Source: Streptantibioticus cattleyicolor NRRL 8057 = DSM 46488
Lineage (GTDB): Bacteria; Actinomycetota; Actinomycetes; Streptomycetales; Streptomycetaceae
Reading direction: 5' to 3'
Assembly (NCBI RefSeq): GCF_000240165.1
Contig: NC_017586.1
Location: forward strand, 868,001 to 932,000
Length of the DNA stretch: 64,000 nucleotides
How positions within the stretch are numbered: the first letter of the stretch is position 1; every line of letters starts with the position of its first letter. The translations under genes and the position numbers were made by a program. Positions 16,057 through 24,222 of this stretch are shown here, piece by piece. The notes beneath the pieces were generated by a model. The model made no database searches, had not been told where the DNA came from, and saw nothing but the letters and a program-made list of their open reading frames with translations.

Positions 16057-17682
16057 GTGCCGACGCTAAACAAAATACGCACGGCCCGCACCGCGTTGAC
16101 CGCCCTCCGGGCCATGTCGACCGGCAGACGCCGCGGAACCGGCACGCCCACCCACCCCGGCCACGCGTCCGGCACCGCCGCGGACACGGCGAACCCGTCC
16201 GGCGTCCCCGCCACCGCCGGCCACCGGTCCTCCCGAGCGCCGGCCACGACCCTCGCCGGTCGCCGGGACACTCCGGCGACCGACACGGCCGCCCGGTCCG
16301 GCGTGCCCGCGCGCACCGCTGGCCGGCCCGGCAGGCGCCGATCCAGGCGGCCGGCGGACACGCACCCGCCATCCGGCGACGGCCGCTCGTGGAGCGCCGT
16401 CCGGACGGCCTTGACCGCCTTCTTCGCACTCGACGGCTTCACCTTCGCCGGCTGGCTGGTACGCATCCCCGCCATCAAAGCCCACGTGGGTGCCTCGCCG
16501 GGTGCGCTGGGTATGGCCCTGCTCGGCGTGTCGGCCGGGGCGGTGGCCACCATGGTGTTCACCGGCCGGTTGTGCCACCGGTACGGCAGCCACCGGGTGA
16601 CGGTGGGATGCGGAGTCCTGCTGGCGCTCAGCGTAGCGCTACCCCCGCTCACCCGTTCAGCGCTCGCTCTCGGGCTGGTCCTGCTGGTCTTCGGCGCGGC
16701 GTACGGTTCCCTGAACGTGTCGATGAACAGCCTCGCCGTGGACCTGGTCGCGGCCGTCCGGCGCCCGGTCATGCCCGGCTTCCACGCCGCGTTCAGCTTC
16801 GGCGGCCTGACCGGCTCGGCCCTCGGCGGACTGCTCGCCCCGCATCTCTCCCCCGCCCACCATCTGCTGCTGCTCACCCCGGTCGGCCTGCTGGTCTCCG
16901 CGACGGCTGGCCGCACCCTGCTGGCACACCCGGTGCCCCGGTCGGCACCGGAACCGGCTGGTGGGGGCCCGGCCCCGGAGGACGGTCCCGAGGCCCCGCC
17001 CTGCCCGCCGGGCCGAGCGTCCCGGAGCCGGCGCGGTCATCCGCCGGGCGGGAAGCCCCCGCGATCGGACGCCACCGGCGCCTCGGCCGTGGACGCCGCG
17101 ACGGCCGATGGACGTGGCCCCGCCGGCCCGCCGGTCCGGGTCCGATGGCTCGTCCTCGTCCTCGGGCTCATCGCCCTGTGCGACGCCTACGGCGAGGGGG
17201 CGCTCGCCGACTGGAGCGCGCTCCACCTCAGCCAGGACCTGCACACGGGCCCGGGGCTCGCGGCGGCGGCGTACGCCCCTTTCGCCCTGGCCATGACCGT
17301 CGGCAGGCTCAGCGGAACGACGCTGCTGGAACGTCTCGGCCGGACCCGCACCGTGGTCCTGGGCGGACTGACCGGGGCGGCCGGCATGCTGGTCGGTGCC
17401 CTCGCCCCGCAACCATGGCTGGTGCTCACCGGTTTCGCGGTGACCGGGCTGGGTCTGGCCAACATCTTCCCGGTGGCCGTGGGCGGGGCCGGAGCCCTGG
17501 CCGGCCCCGGCGGGGTGGCCGTCGCCTCGACGCTCGGGTACGGCGGGATGCTGCTCGGCCCGCCGTCCATCGGCTTCCTGGCCGAGGCAACGGGCCTGCC
17601 GTTGGCCCTGACAACGGTCGCCCTGCTCGCCGCGGTGGCTTCCGGGATCGCCCTCGCCACCCGGGACTCGGCCGGTCCCTGA
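16057..17682 (+). CDS. MFS transporter with unusual N-terminal insertion
   Basis: About 541 residues and roughly twelve membrane helices. The core, from FFALDGFTFAGWLVRIPAIKAHVG to the end, resembles the YbjJ/FucP-like MFS branch of Streptomyces, with GRLCHRYGSHRV between helices 2 and 3 and a long Pro/Gly-rich central loop at about residues 295-365. Oddly, a stretch of about 100 Thr/Ala/Pro/Arg-rich residues sits between a first IRTARTALTAL and a second VRTALTAFFAL segment, as if the N-terminus had been duplicated and separated. GTG 16057 fits a leaderless promoter; ATG 16111 is an alternative. Substrate unknown; regulated probably by the divergent ROK protein. Confidence 0.7.
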   Translation: MPTLNKIRTARTALTALRAMSTGRRRGTGTPTHPGHASGTAADTANPSGVPATAGHRSSRAPATTLAGRRDTPATDTAARSGVPARTAGRPGRRRSRRPADTHPPSGDGRSWSAVRTALTAFFALDGFTFAGWLVRIPAIKAHVGASPGALGMALLGVSAGAVATMVFTGRLCHRYGSHRVTVGCGVLLALSVALPPLTRSALALGLVLLVFGAAYGSLNVSMNSLAVDLVAAVRRPVMPGFHAAFSFGGLTGSALGGLLAPHLSPAHHLLLLTPVGLLVSATAGRTLLAHPVPRSAPEPAGGGPAPEDGPEAPPCPPGRASRSRRGHPPGGKPPRSDATGASAVDAATADGRGPAGPPVRVRWLVLVLGLIALCDAYGEGALADWSALHLSQDLHTGPGLAAAAYAPFALAMTVGRLSGTTLLERLGRTRTVVLGGLTGAAGMLVGALAPQPWLVLTGFAVTGLGLANIFPVAVGGAGALAGPGGVAVASTLGYGGMLLGPPSIGFLAEATGLPLALTTVALLAAVASGIALATRDSAGP

Positions 17683-17738
17683 CGGGGGCGTCCCCTCCCG
17701 GGGCTTCGTAGGACGGTCGACGTCTAGAGGCCGGTCCC

Positions 17739-18449
17739 ATGTCAACTGACCGGTATGCACGGATCGGTGGACACCGCACCACGGATCAGGGAATGCTCAG
17801 GTGCATGCCAGAAGCGCTCCCGACGCCCGCGCGAGCCGACGGCACGGCCTCGCGTGCTCTCAGCCCCACCGACGTGGTGCTGGGCCCCCAACCGGTCGAA
17901 CACGTTCCCGCCGAAGGACCCACCGTCATCGTCGGCGAGGTGATGCCCGGACGCCATCGCGCACCGCACCGCCGGAACGTGGCCGGGGGCGCCGTGCTCT
18001 CCGCCACCGTTCTCCTCGCCGGGCTGTCCCTCTTGCTCACCAACGCCTCGTCGAAACCGCCCGCCGACGGCCACCACTCCCCCGCGGCGGCCTTACCCGA
18101 TCAGGCCACCGGATCGGACATCGAGCAGGCCCCGGCGCGCACCTCCATGGTCACCACCGACGCACCGGCGTCCACCCCCGCCTCACCCGCGCACCCTCAC
18201 GTCACCCACGTCACGGCCGCCACCGCGCCGACTCACCGACCCGCCGCCACGTCGCCGCACCCGGCCGACCACCCAGCCTTGCCCCCTGGTCTGTCCGACC
18301 TCACCGACTGGTTCAACGCCATCCGCAAGGCCGCCGAGGACCATCACGGCCACCGGCAGACGTACCGGCCGGGCGACTCGTGGCCCGGATCCGACGGCCC
18401 CCGCTGGGGACACGGCCGCCCGTACCCCGGCGGCGCCGACCGGTGGTGA
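17739..18449 (+). CDS. Hypothetical single-helix membrane protein with a TTA codon
   Basis: Up to 236 residues. A cytoplasmic N-part (DVVLGPQPVEHVP, PTVIVGEVMPGRHR) leads to one membrane helix at about 80-102 and then an extracytoplasmic, Pro/Thr/His-rich tail with a short helix (LSDLTDWFNAIRKAAEDHH). No family recognised. The start is uncertain: ATG at 17739, 17793 or 17805 are in frame and none has a strong ribosome site. It contains an in-frame TTA leucine codon at 18093-18095, rare in Streptomyces and read by the developmentally controlled bldA tRNA, so translation may be growth-phase dependent. Confidence 0.5.
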   Translation: MSTDRYARIGGHRTTDQGMLRCMPEALPTPARADGTASRALSPTDVVLGPQPVEHVPAEGPTVIVGEVMPGRHRAPHRRNVAGGAVLSATVLLAGLSLLLTNASSKPPADGHHSPAAALPDQATGSDIEQAPARTSMVTTDAPASTPASPAHPHVTHVTAATAPTHRPAATSPHPADHPALPPGLSDLTDWFNAIRKAAEDHHGHRQTYRPGDSWPGSDGPRWGHGRPYPGGADRW

Positions 18450-18509
18450 CGAACCAGGCCACCGACCCCACCACCACCGACGACGGAACCGTACGGATCC
18501 GGCCCCTCC

Positions 18510-19148
18510 TCAGAGGGCCGCGATCGTGGACGGCGCCCGCTCCGCCCTGCTGAACGCGCGCAGCACATCGACCGCTCCATGCCGCCGCACCGCTATCCGG
18601 GACAGCACGTCCACCACCAACTGGACGGCTTGCCCGTGGAGTTCAGGGGTCGCCACCCCAACGCTGTACGCCAGGTCGTCGCAGTGCACAACCATCTCCA
18701 GCAACCGGCTGGCCACGAAGTCGTCCAGGCTTATCGACCACGGCCCCCACGTGGCCCGCCGCACCGGCCTGTCCGGCGCGGCCAGCAGAGCGGTACGCAG
18801 CTCCCGGACCGTCGCGTCGACCCGAGAGGCCAGGTCCACCGGCCCCTTGGCCGCTTCCTCCTCTCCCCCGTTACGGACCGCCACACTGGACTTGTCGTCG
18901 ACATCGGAACCGATCCAACTCGCCCGCGCGTAATACTCGTCCAACGAGATCGTCTCTTCCACCGGCACGGGCTCGGCAAGCACCTTCGGCAGGTGGAGGA
19001 CCTGCCCGGCCAAGTGACCGGCGAGCCCCCGCACACTCATCTTCGGCAAGGCGCTCGGCTCGTCCCACGCCGCCGCCACCTCCGGCGCCGCGATCAGCTC
19101 GGTGACCGATGCCGCCACCTCAAGGTAGAGCTTCCGGACAGACGTCAT
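18510..19148 (-). CDS. Maleylpyruvate isomerase-like (MDMPI/DinB-fold) protein
   Basis: A 212-residue protein resembling mycothiol-dependent maleylpyruvate isomerase N-domains (TIGR03083-like). It has a helical DinB-type fold with SVRGLAGHLAGQVLHLPKVL near 38-57 and MVVHCDDLAYSVG near 160-172; these His-containing helices usually hold the metal. In actinobacteria this fold serves mycothiol-dependent chemistry, but the substrate is not predictable. The ATG at 19148 follows GGAGGTTGGA. The gene lies downstream of the two-component system on the same strand with a 92-base gap, so it could be co-transcribed. Confidence 0.7.
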   Translation of the reverse strand: MTSVRKLYLEVAASVTELIAAPEVAAAWDEPSALPKMSVRGLAGHLAGQVLHLPKVLAEPVPVEETISLDEYYARASWIGSDVDDKSSVAVRNGGEEEAAKGPVDLASRVDATVRELRTALLAAPDRPVRRATWGPWSISLDDFVASRLLEMVVHCDDLAYSVGVATPELHGQAVQLVVDVLSRIAVRRHGAVDVLRAFSRAERAPSTIAAL

Positions 19149-19240
19149 TCCAACCTCCGCGTCGGCGTGGAGAGCCTCGTTGCAGCACGAGCCCGGTGAT
19201 CCTTTGCGGCACCCGCTGTTCCGGCTCGCCGCTCCTCCCC

Positions 19241-19906
19241 TCAGCCGAGCCACCCCGGTCGTACCAAGCCCGATTCGTACGCCATCACCACCAGTTGTGC
19301 CCGGTCGCGGGCGCCGAGCTTGACCATCGCCCGGCTGACGTGGGTCTTGGCGGTGAGCGGACTGACCACCAGGCGCCGGGCGATCTCCTCGTTGGAGAGG
19401 CCCATGCCGACCAAGGCCATGACCTCCCTTTCCCGTTCGGTGAGTTGCGCGAGACCGGCTGCTGCCATCGGCTCCTTGGACCGGGCGGCGAACTCCGCGA
19501 TCAGCCGGCGTGTCACACCGGGCGACAGCAGGGCGTCCCCGGCGACGGCGGCCCGCACCGCCCGCAGCAGTTCCTCGGGCTCGGTGTCCTTCACCAGGAA
19601 CCCCGAGGCTCCGGACCTGATGGCCTCGAAGACGTACTCATCGAGTTCGAAGGTGGTGAGGATGACGACCTTGACTCCGTCCAGGGACGGGTCGTCGGTG
19701 ATCCGCCGGGTGGCGGCGAGCCCGTCGAGCACGGGCATCCGGATGTCCATCAGCACGACATCCGGCCGCAACCGCGCGACCTGCCGCAGCGCCTCCGCCC
19801 CGTCCGCGGCCTCGCCCACCACCTCGATGTCGGACTGCGCGTCCAGCAGTGCGCGGAACCCGGCCCGGACCAGCACCTGGTCGTCGGCGAGTACGACCCG
19901 GCTCAT
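19241..19906 (-). CDS. NarL/FixJ-family response regulator
   Basis: A 221-residue two-domain regulator. The receiver domain has the acidic pair D8-D9, the phosphoacceptor D54 in VLMDIRMP and a C-terminal lysine in FLVKDT. The LuxR-type helix-turn-helix (LTEREREVMALVGMGLSNEEIA onward, quoted to LSNEEIA) spans about 155-215. It overlaps the histidine kinase gene upstream by 4 bases (stop/start ATGA), so the two are translationally coupled and form a cognate pair. The signal is unknown. Confidence 0.92.
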   Translation of the reverse strand: MSRVVLADDQVLVRAGFRALLDAQSDIEVVGEAADGAEALRQVARLRPDVVLMDIRMPVLDGLAATRRITDDPSLDGVKVVILTTFELDEYVFEAIRSGASGFLVKDTEPEELLRAVRAAVAGDALLSPGVTRRLIAEFAARSKEPMAAAGLAQLTEREREVMALVGMGLSNEEIARRLVVSPLTAKTHVSRAMVKLGARDRAQLVVMAYESGLVRPGWLG

Positions 19907-21477
19907 CCTCGCTCCTCCTCTCCGTCCTCGCCACGGTCCTCGTTGCCGTCGATGCCCTCACCGGGGACCGGGCCCGGTCCGGCGCCCGCCGGCCTCGGCC
20001 CGGTGGCTGCAGCGCTCCGGCCACCGCTCGTGGCCGGAGGTATTCGTGCGCCCTTGTCGCGGTTCGGTGGGTCGAGGTCCGGGTCCGGGCGTGTAGGCCC
20101 GTCGGGCTGCCCGGCGGGCGGGGCCGGGTCCGGGGAGACCGGCAGGGTCGCGGTCACCCGGAAGCCCCCGTCGGCCCGGGTGCCCGCCTGAACGGTGCCG
20201 CCCAGGGCCGCGGCACGCTCCCGCATCCCGACGAGTCCGTTGCCGCCGTCGCTTTCGTCTTGCGACGCGGCCGGCCCCTCGTCGTCGATCCGCAGCCGCA
20301 GGACGCCGGGTTCGTGGTGGATCCCGATCCGGGCGGTTCTTGACCGGGAGTGCCGCACGATGTTGGTCAGGGCCTCCTGCACGATCCGGAAGGCCGCGAG
20401 ATCGGTGTTGGGCGGCAGACCGGGTGCGGTGCCGGTCACCTCGACCTCGGCCCGCAGCCCGGCGGTGCGGGCCTGCTGCAGCAGTTCGGGAAGACGGTCG
20501 AGCCCTGGGGCCGGCGCCCGCGGTGCCGCGCCGGGCGCCCGTAGTGTGGCCAGCACCTGGCGGACTTCTCCCAGCGCTTCCTTGCTGGCTGCCTTGATGG
20601 TGGTCAACGCGGTGCGGGCCTGTTCGGGACGCTCGTCGATGAGCGCAAGGCCCACGCCCGCCTGGACGTTGATCACCGAAAGGCTGTGCGCGATCACGTC
20701 GTGGAGCTCGCGGGCGATCCGCAACCGTTCCTCGTCCGCCCGGCGCCGTTCGGCCTCCGCCCGTTCCCGCCGCGCTCGTTCGAACTGCTCGCGCCGGACC
20801 TTGAGCAATTCGGTGCCGGCCGCGATGACCAGCAGCCATGCGGCGACCCCGTACTCCATGCCCCATCCCGGCGCGGTGTCGCCCGGTGGCGGCAACCACG
20901 GGTAGAGCCATTGCCGAACGACGAGCGCACCGAGGTAGGCCGCCCCCGCCGCGATCCAGGCGTGGCGCCGCCTGCCGCGGAAGACGGCGGAGGCGAAGGC
21001 GACGACGAAACTGAGGACGAAGGGGCCGTACGGATAGCCGAGTGTGAAGTAGGCCAGCGAGACCGCGGCGACCGCGTGGACCACCAACGCTGGCACGCGA
21101 TGGCGCAAGACGAGGAACACAGGCCCCGCCATGAGCAGCAGCCAGCCGACGGCGTCCAACGGCGTACGGCCCGTCTGGTGCATACCGGCGAACCTGGAAC
21201 CGGTCAGCTGAACCACGGCCACGGCCAGCGACGACACCACCGGGGTACCCCTGTGAGCACCGTCGCGCCGCACCACCGACGGGCCGGCCCGGAGCCCACG
21301 CCACACCCACCCACCGCTTCCGCCGGCATCGGGCATGGCTTCCGGGACGTCGAGCCCGTACGACGTGCGGGAACCGTTCGAGGCACCGTTGTCGCGGACC
21401 ACCTTCGGCCCGGTGCCCAAGCGGCCCGGCAACCAGTCTTTCCCCCAACCCCCGTCCGCGTTCGCCGGACGCTTCAT
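19903..21477 (-). CDS. NarL-type sensor histidine kinase
   Basis: A 524-residue membrane kinase. Residues 1-75 are an unusual hydrophilic N-terminal extension. Four or five membrane helices lie between about 78 and 222. A charged coiled-coil linker (RREQFERARRERAEAERRRA) leads into the HisKA_3 dimerisation helix with the phosphoacceptor H259 in ARELHDVIAHSLSVI. The HATPase domain has the N-box IVQEALTNIVRHS and the G-box GNGLVGMRERAAALGG. A Pro/Asp-rich tail of about 75 residues follows. The ATG at 21477 has a strong GGGGGAGG upstream. Confidence 0.9.
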   Translation of the reverse strand: MKRPANADGGWGKDWLPGRLGTGPKVVRDNGASNGSRTSYGLDVPEAMPDAGGSGGWVWRGLRAGPSVVRRDGAHRGTPVVSSLAVAVVQLTGSRFAGMHQTGRTPLDAVGWLLLMAGPVFLVLRHRVPALVVHAVAAVSLAYFTLGYPYGPFVLSFVVAFASAVFRGRRRHAWIAAGAAYLGALVVRQWLYPWLPPPGDTAPGWGMEYGVAAWLLVIAAGTELLKVRREQFERARRERAEAERRRADEERLRIARELHDVIAHSLSVINVQAGVGLALIDERPEQARTALTTIKAASKEALGEVRQVLATLRAPGAAPRAPAPGLDRLPELLQQARTAGLRAEVEVTGTAPGLPPNTDLAAFRIVQEALTNIVRHSRSRTARIGIHHEPGVLRLRIDDEGPAASQDESDGGNGLVGMRERAAALGGTVQAGTRADGGFRVTATLPVSPDPAPPAGQPDGPTRPDPDLDPPNRDKGARIPPATSGGRSAAATGPRPAGAGPGPVPGEGIDGNEDRGEDGEEERG

Positions 21478-21693
21478 GACAGCACCTCCCCCGTTGGTCG
21501 TCGTGCAGGCCGACCCCTCACGGCCTGGCCTTCCGTGTTCGCGACCCGGCGTCCGCCGCGGCCCCCGGTGCGGGCTCGTCGTTCACGCGGCCACGCTAGA
21601 CCGGGCACACGCGCGACGCGTCACACCCTGGAGGTGCCCGGTGCTACTGCGGCGGAAGTAGCCGGGCCACCGGAGATCCGCAACCCACCTGCT

Positions 21694-22386
21694 TCATATG
21701 CCGACCTGATGGGCCAGGCGGACGCAGGCGTGGTCGAAGAATTCGTCCCTGGCCTCGACGAGGTGGTCGAAGTGGCCGAAGACCTCGAAGCCCACCAGGC
21801 CGAAGACTTGCGACCAGGCCGCCGTGAGCCCGGCCAGCACCGGCTCGGGAAGCTCCACCAGCATGTCGGCCGCGAGCCGTTCGACATCGGTGCGCACGGC
21901 GTCGGGCAGTGGTTCACCGGCAGGCAGGTCGAGCCGGCCCCTACGGTGGGCGTCACGCGCCACCTCGATCAGGGCACGGCCGACCCGGGAGGCCGGCACC
22001 ACCATGTCCTGCGGCGCGCTGTAGCCGGGCACGGGCGAACCGTAGAGCAGGGCGTACTCGTGCGGGTGAGCCAGGGCCCAGGCCCGTATGGCTCGGCAGA
22101 CCGCCTTCCAGCGTTCGACCGGCACCGCTCCTTCGGTGTCGGCCAAAGCCTCCTCCGCGGTGGTGCCCAACGCGTCGTACGCGTCAACGATCAAAGCGGT
22201 CAGCAGGTCGTCACGGCTGGGGAAATAGCGGTAGAGCGCCGAGGAGACCATGCCCAGTTCGCGGGCGACGGCGCGCAGCGACAAACGCGAAGCACCCTCG
22301 ACGGCGAGTTGCCGTCGGGCCTCTTGCTTGATCGCCGCCGTGACCTCCAGGCGGGCTCGCTCACGGGCTCCTCGGATGACACTCAT
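21694..22386 (-). CDS. TetR-family transcriptional regulator
   Basis: A 230-residue repressor. The N-terminal TetR helix-turn-helix (LSLRAVARELGMVSSALYRYFPSRDDLL, key part MVSSALYRYF) is at about 35-62. The helical C-domain contains WALAHPHEYALLYGSPVPGY, typical of the TetR_C_33 (WHG) subgroup. The ATG at 22386 gives the shorter, family-like N-terminus; an upstream start at 22404 is possible. The region just upstream carries two matching palindromes that are likely operators for this protein. Confidence 0.88.
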   Translation of the reverse strand: MSVIRGARERARLEVTAAIKQEARRQLAVEGASRLSLRAVARELGMVSSALYRYFPSRDDLLTALIVDAYDALGTTAEEALADTEGAVPVERWKAVCRAIRAWALAHPHEYALLYGSPVPGYSAPQDMVVPASRVGRALIEVARDAHRRGRLDLPAGEPLPDAVRTDVERLAADMLVELPEPVLAGLTAAWSQVFGLVGFEVFGHFDHLVEARDEFFDHACVRLAHQVGI

Positions 22387-22404
22387 GGAAGCACTGTCCC
22401 ACAT

Positions 22405-22530
22405 AACAGATCAGCAGTCAACGAAGAGAGCGCCGCTCTTGCAATCGTCCGAGCCGGGTGCAACACTGTTCCACGTCGAGAGCACTGCTCTCAATGAACG
22501 GGGGTTCCCATGTCCGAATGCGCCGAAGCC
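22405..22530. promoter_or_regulatory. TetR control region without an obvious divergent target
   Basis: This stretch holds the two palindromes described separately. On the plus strand, ATG codons at 22494 and 22510 follow, but the frames they open run antisense through the flavoprotein gene and are not convincing beyond about 22690. A divergent target gene may have been lost. Confidence 0.4.
22426..22492. promoter_or_regulatory. Pair of AGAGC-N3-GCTCT operators
   Basis: GAGAGCGCCGCTCTT at 22426-22440 and GAGAGCACTGCTCTC at 22478-22492 share AGAGC-N3-GCTCT and are each palindromic apart from the centre. They are 52 bases apart, about five helical turns, and lie upstream of the TetR gene start at 22386. 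They are the best candidates for its autoregulatory operator. Confidence 0.6.
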
Positions 22531-22821
22531 TCAGGTCGGTTCGCCATCACGGCCCTCAGCCGCTGCGCCGCCTGGCTTGCTCGCGTGACCCTGTGCCGAC
22601 AGGCGGCCCGGAAGCCGGCTGTGCGCGACCACCAGCGCGGCGAGCGGCGCTCCGTTCCGGCCGATCCGCCAATGGACGGGGGTGAGGTGCGGCCAGGCGG
22701 GAAGGCTGAGATCTTGCGCGCCCATGAGCTGGCCGACGAGGGCAAGCGGGACGGCGGGACTGTGCGACCAACACCTCAACGGGCCGCGCCGGCGCCGATC
22801 GAACGGCGTCGGACACGGCAC
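22531..22821 (-). CDS. Possible small CDS or gene remnant
   Basis: A 96-codon frame starting with GTG 10 bases after the flavoprotein stop codon on the same strand. From about codon 22 on it has strongly G/C third positions and a protein-like sequence (HLTPVHWRIGRNGAPLAALVVAHS), but I recognise no family and there is no clear ribosome site. It may be a co-transcribed small protein, a remnant of a larger gene, or chance. Confidence 0.25.
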   Translation of the reverse strand: MPCPTPFDRRRRGPLRCWSHSPAVPLALVGQLMGAQDLSLPAWPHLTPVHWRIGRNGAPLAALVVAHSRLPGRLSAQGHASKPGGAAAEGRDGEPT

Positions 22822-22830
22822 GACCGGTCC

Positions 22831-24072
22831 CTAGGCGCGGTCCAGACCGGAGAGCACACGACCGGCCAACGGGTGGTCGCGGACGATCTCGCCCAGCGTG
22901 GTCGCACCGCTGGTGATGCGCACGAAGGCGTTCCAGGCCGGCCGGAACGTGGTCAGCGCGACGTGGAACATCCGAGGGCGCTGCTCGAACAGGGTGAGCA
23001 TCCGCCGGCCCACCGCCATCTCCACACCGAGTCCCGCCTTGATCGCGAAGGCGTAGTTGAGAGCCTGGCGACGGGCGTCCACGGCGTCCTGTGCCTCGGC
23101 GATGCGCACCGCCCACTCCCCCGCCAGCCGACCGGAGCGCAGCGCGTAGGAGATGCCCTCCCGGGTCCACGGTTCCAGCAGCCCGGCCGCGTCGCCGCAC
23201 ACGAGCACCCTGCCACGGGACAGCGGGGAGTCGTCGGACCGGCACCGGGTCAGGTGCCCGGAGGAAACGCTCGGCTCGAAGCCGGCGAGACCGAGCCGGG
23301 CGACGAAGTCCTCCAAGTAACGCTTTGTGGCCTCGCCCTCGCCACGGGCCGAGATCACCCCCACCGTGAGGGTATCGCCCTTGGGGAACACCCAGCCGTA
23401 ACTGCCCGGAAGCGGGCCCCAGTCGATCAGTACGCGGCCGGCCCAGTCCTCGGCCACCGACGGCGGCACCGGGATCTCGGCCTCCAGGCCCAGGTCGACC
23501 TGGTCGAGCTTGACCCCGACATGGGCGCCTATCCGGCTGGCGCTGCCGTCCGCCCCGACGACGGCACGGGCCAGCACCGTCTCGCCGGTGGTCAGGACGA
23601 CTGCCACGGTCCGCCGGTCGGGGACGGCCGGACCGTGCTGTTCCACGCGGGACACGGCGGTGCCGGTGCGCAGCTCGGCGCCGGCCCGCTGGGCGGCCTC
23701 GACCAGGCCGGCGTCGAACTCCGGCCGGTTGATCAGTCCGAAGAGCATCTGGCGGGAGCGACGGGTGCGGGTGAGGCGGCCGTTCATGCTGAAGGTGACG
23801 GCTTGCACACGGTCCCGAAGCGGCAGCTCGAAGCCCGGGGGAAGGGCGTCACGGGACGGGCCGATGATGCCGCCTCCGCAGGTCTTGTAGCGTGGCAGCT
23901 CGGCCTTCTCCAACAGCAGCACCCGCCGGCCGGTGCAGGCCGCGGCGTGAGCCGCGCTGGCCCCGGCGGGACCGGCACCGACCACGACGACGTCCCAGAC
24001 CGTGGGTTCCCCGCCCGGCTCCGGACCGGTGTGCTCCGGTCGGCTGTCCCCCGTTGCGTTGTCGCTGCTCAC
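22831..24072 (-). CDS. Geranylgeranyl reductase-family FAD oxidoreductase
   Basis: A 413-residue flavoprotein. The FAD-binding VVVGAGPAGASAA is at about 29-41, E55 ends the second strand (LLLEK), and CGGGI at 65-69 is typical of the geranylgeranyl reductase branch. Residues about 300-312 carry VLVCGDAAGLLEP, the second FAD motif. These enzymes reduce isoprenoid double bonds or act as related monooxygenases; homologs in Streptomyces are often annotated only as NAD(P)/FAD oxidoreductases. The GTG at 24072 follows GGAGCGGAAG; open frame far upstream is not coding-like. It is divergent from the M20 peptidase gene. Confidence 0.82.
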   Translation of the reverse strand: MSSDNATGDSRPEHTGPEPGGEPTVWDVVVVGAGPAGASAAHAAACTGRRVLLLEKAELPRYKTCGGGIIGPSRDALPPGFELPLRDRVQAVTFSMNGRLTRTRRSRQMLFGLINRPEFDAGLVEAAQRAGAELRTGTAVSRVEQHGPAVPDRRTVAVVLTTGETVLARAVVGADGSASRIGAHVGVKLDQVDLGLEAEIPVPPSVAEDWAGRVLIDWGPLPGSYGWVFPKGDTLTVGVISARGEGEATKRYLEDFVARLGLAGFEPSVSSGHLTRCRSDDSPLSRGRVLVCGDAAGLLEPWTREGISYALRSGRLAGEWAVRIAEAQDAVDARRQALNYAFAIKAGLGVEMAVGRRMLTLFEQRPRMFHVALTTFRPAWNAFVRITSGATTLGEIVRDHPLAGRVLSGLDRA

Positions 24073-24222
24073 GTGTGCTTCCGCTCCCGCTCGTCCTGGG
24101 CCTCCCCCGCATCTTATGGCGCGCTTCGAACGGCAGCCCGGGGGTGGGGGCCGGAGGGCCTGTGGAACGATCGGCATCACGGTCACCCGTTTGTACGCAA
24201 CTGCCACTTTGTGAGGAGTCCC

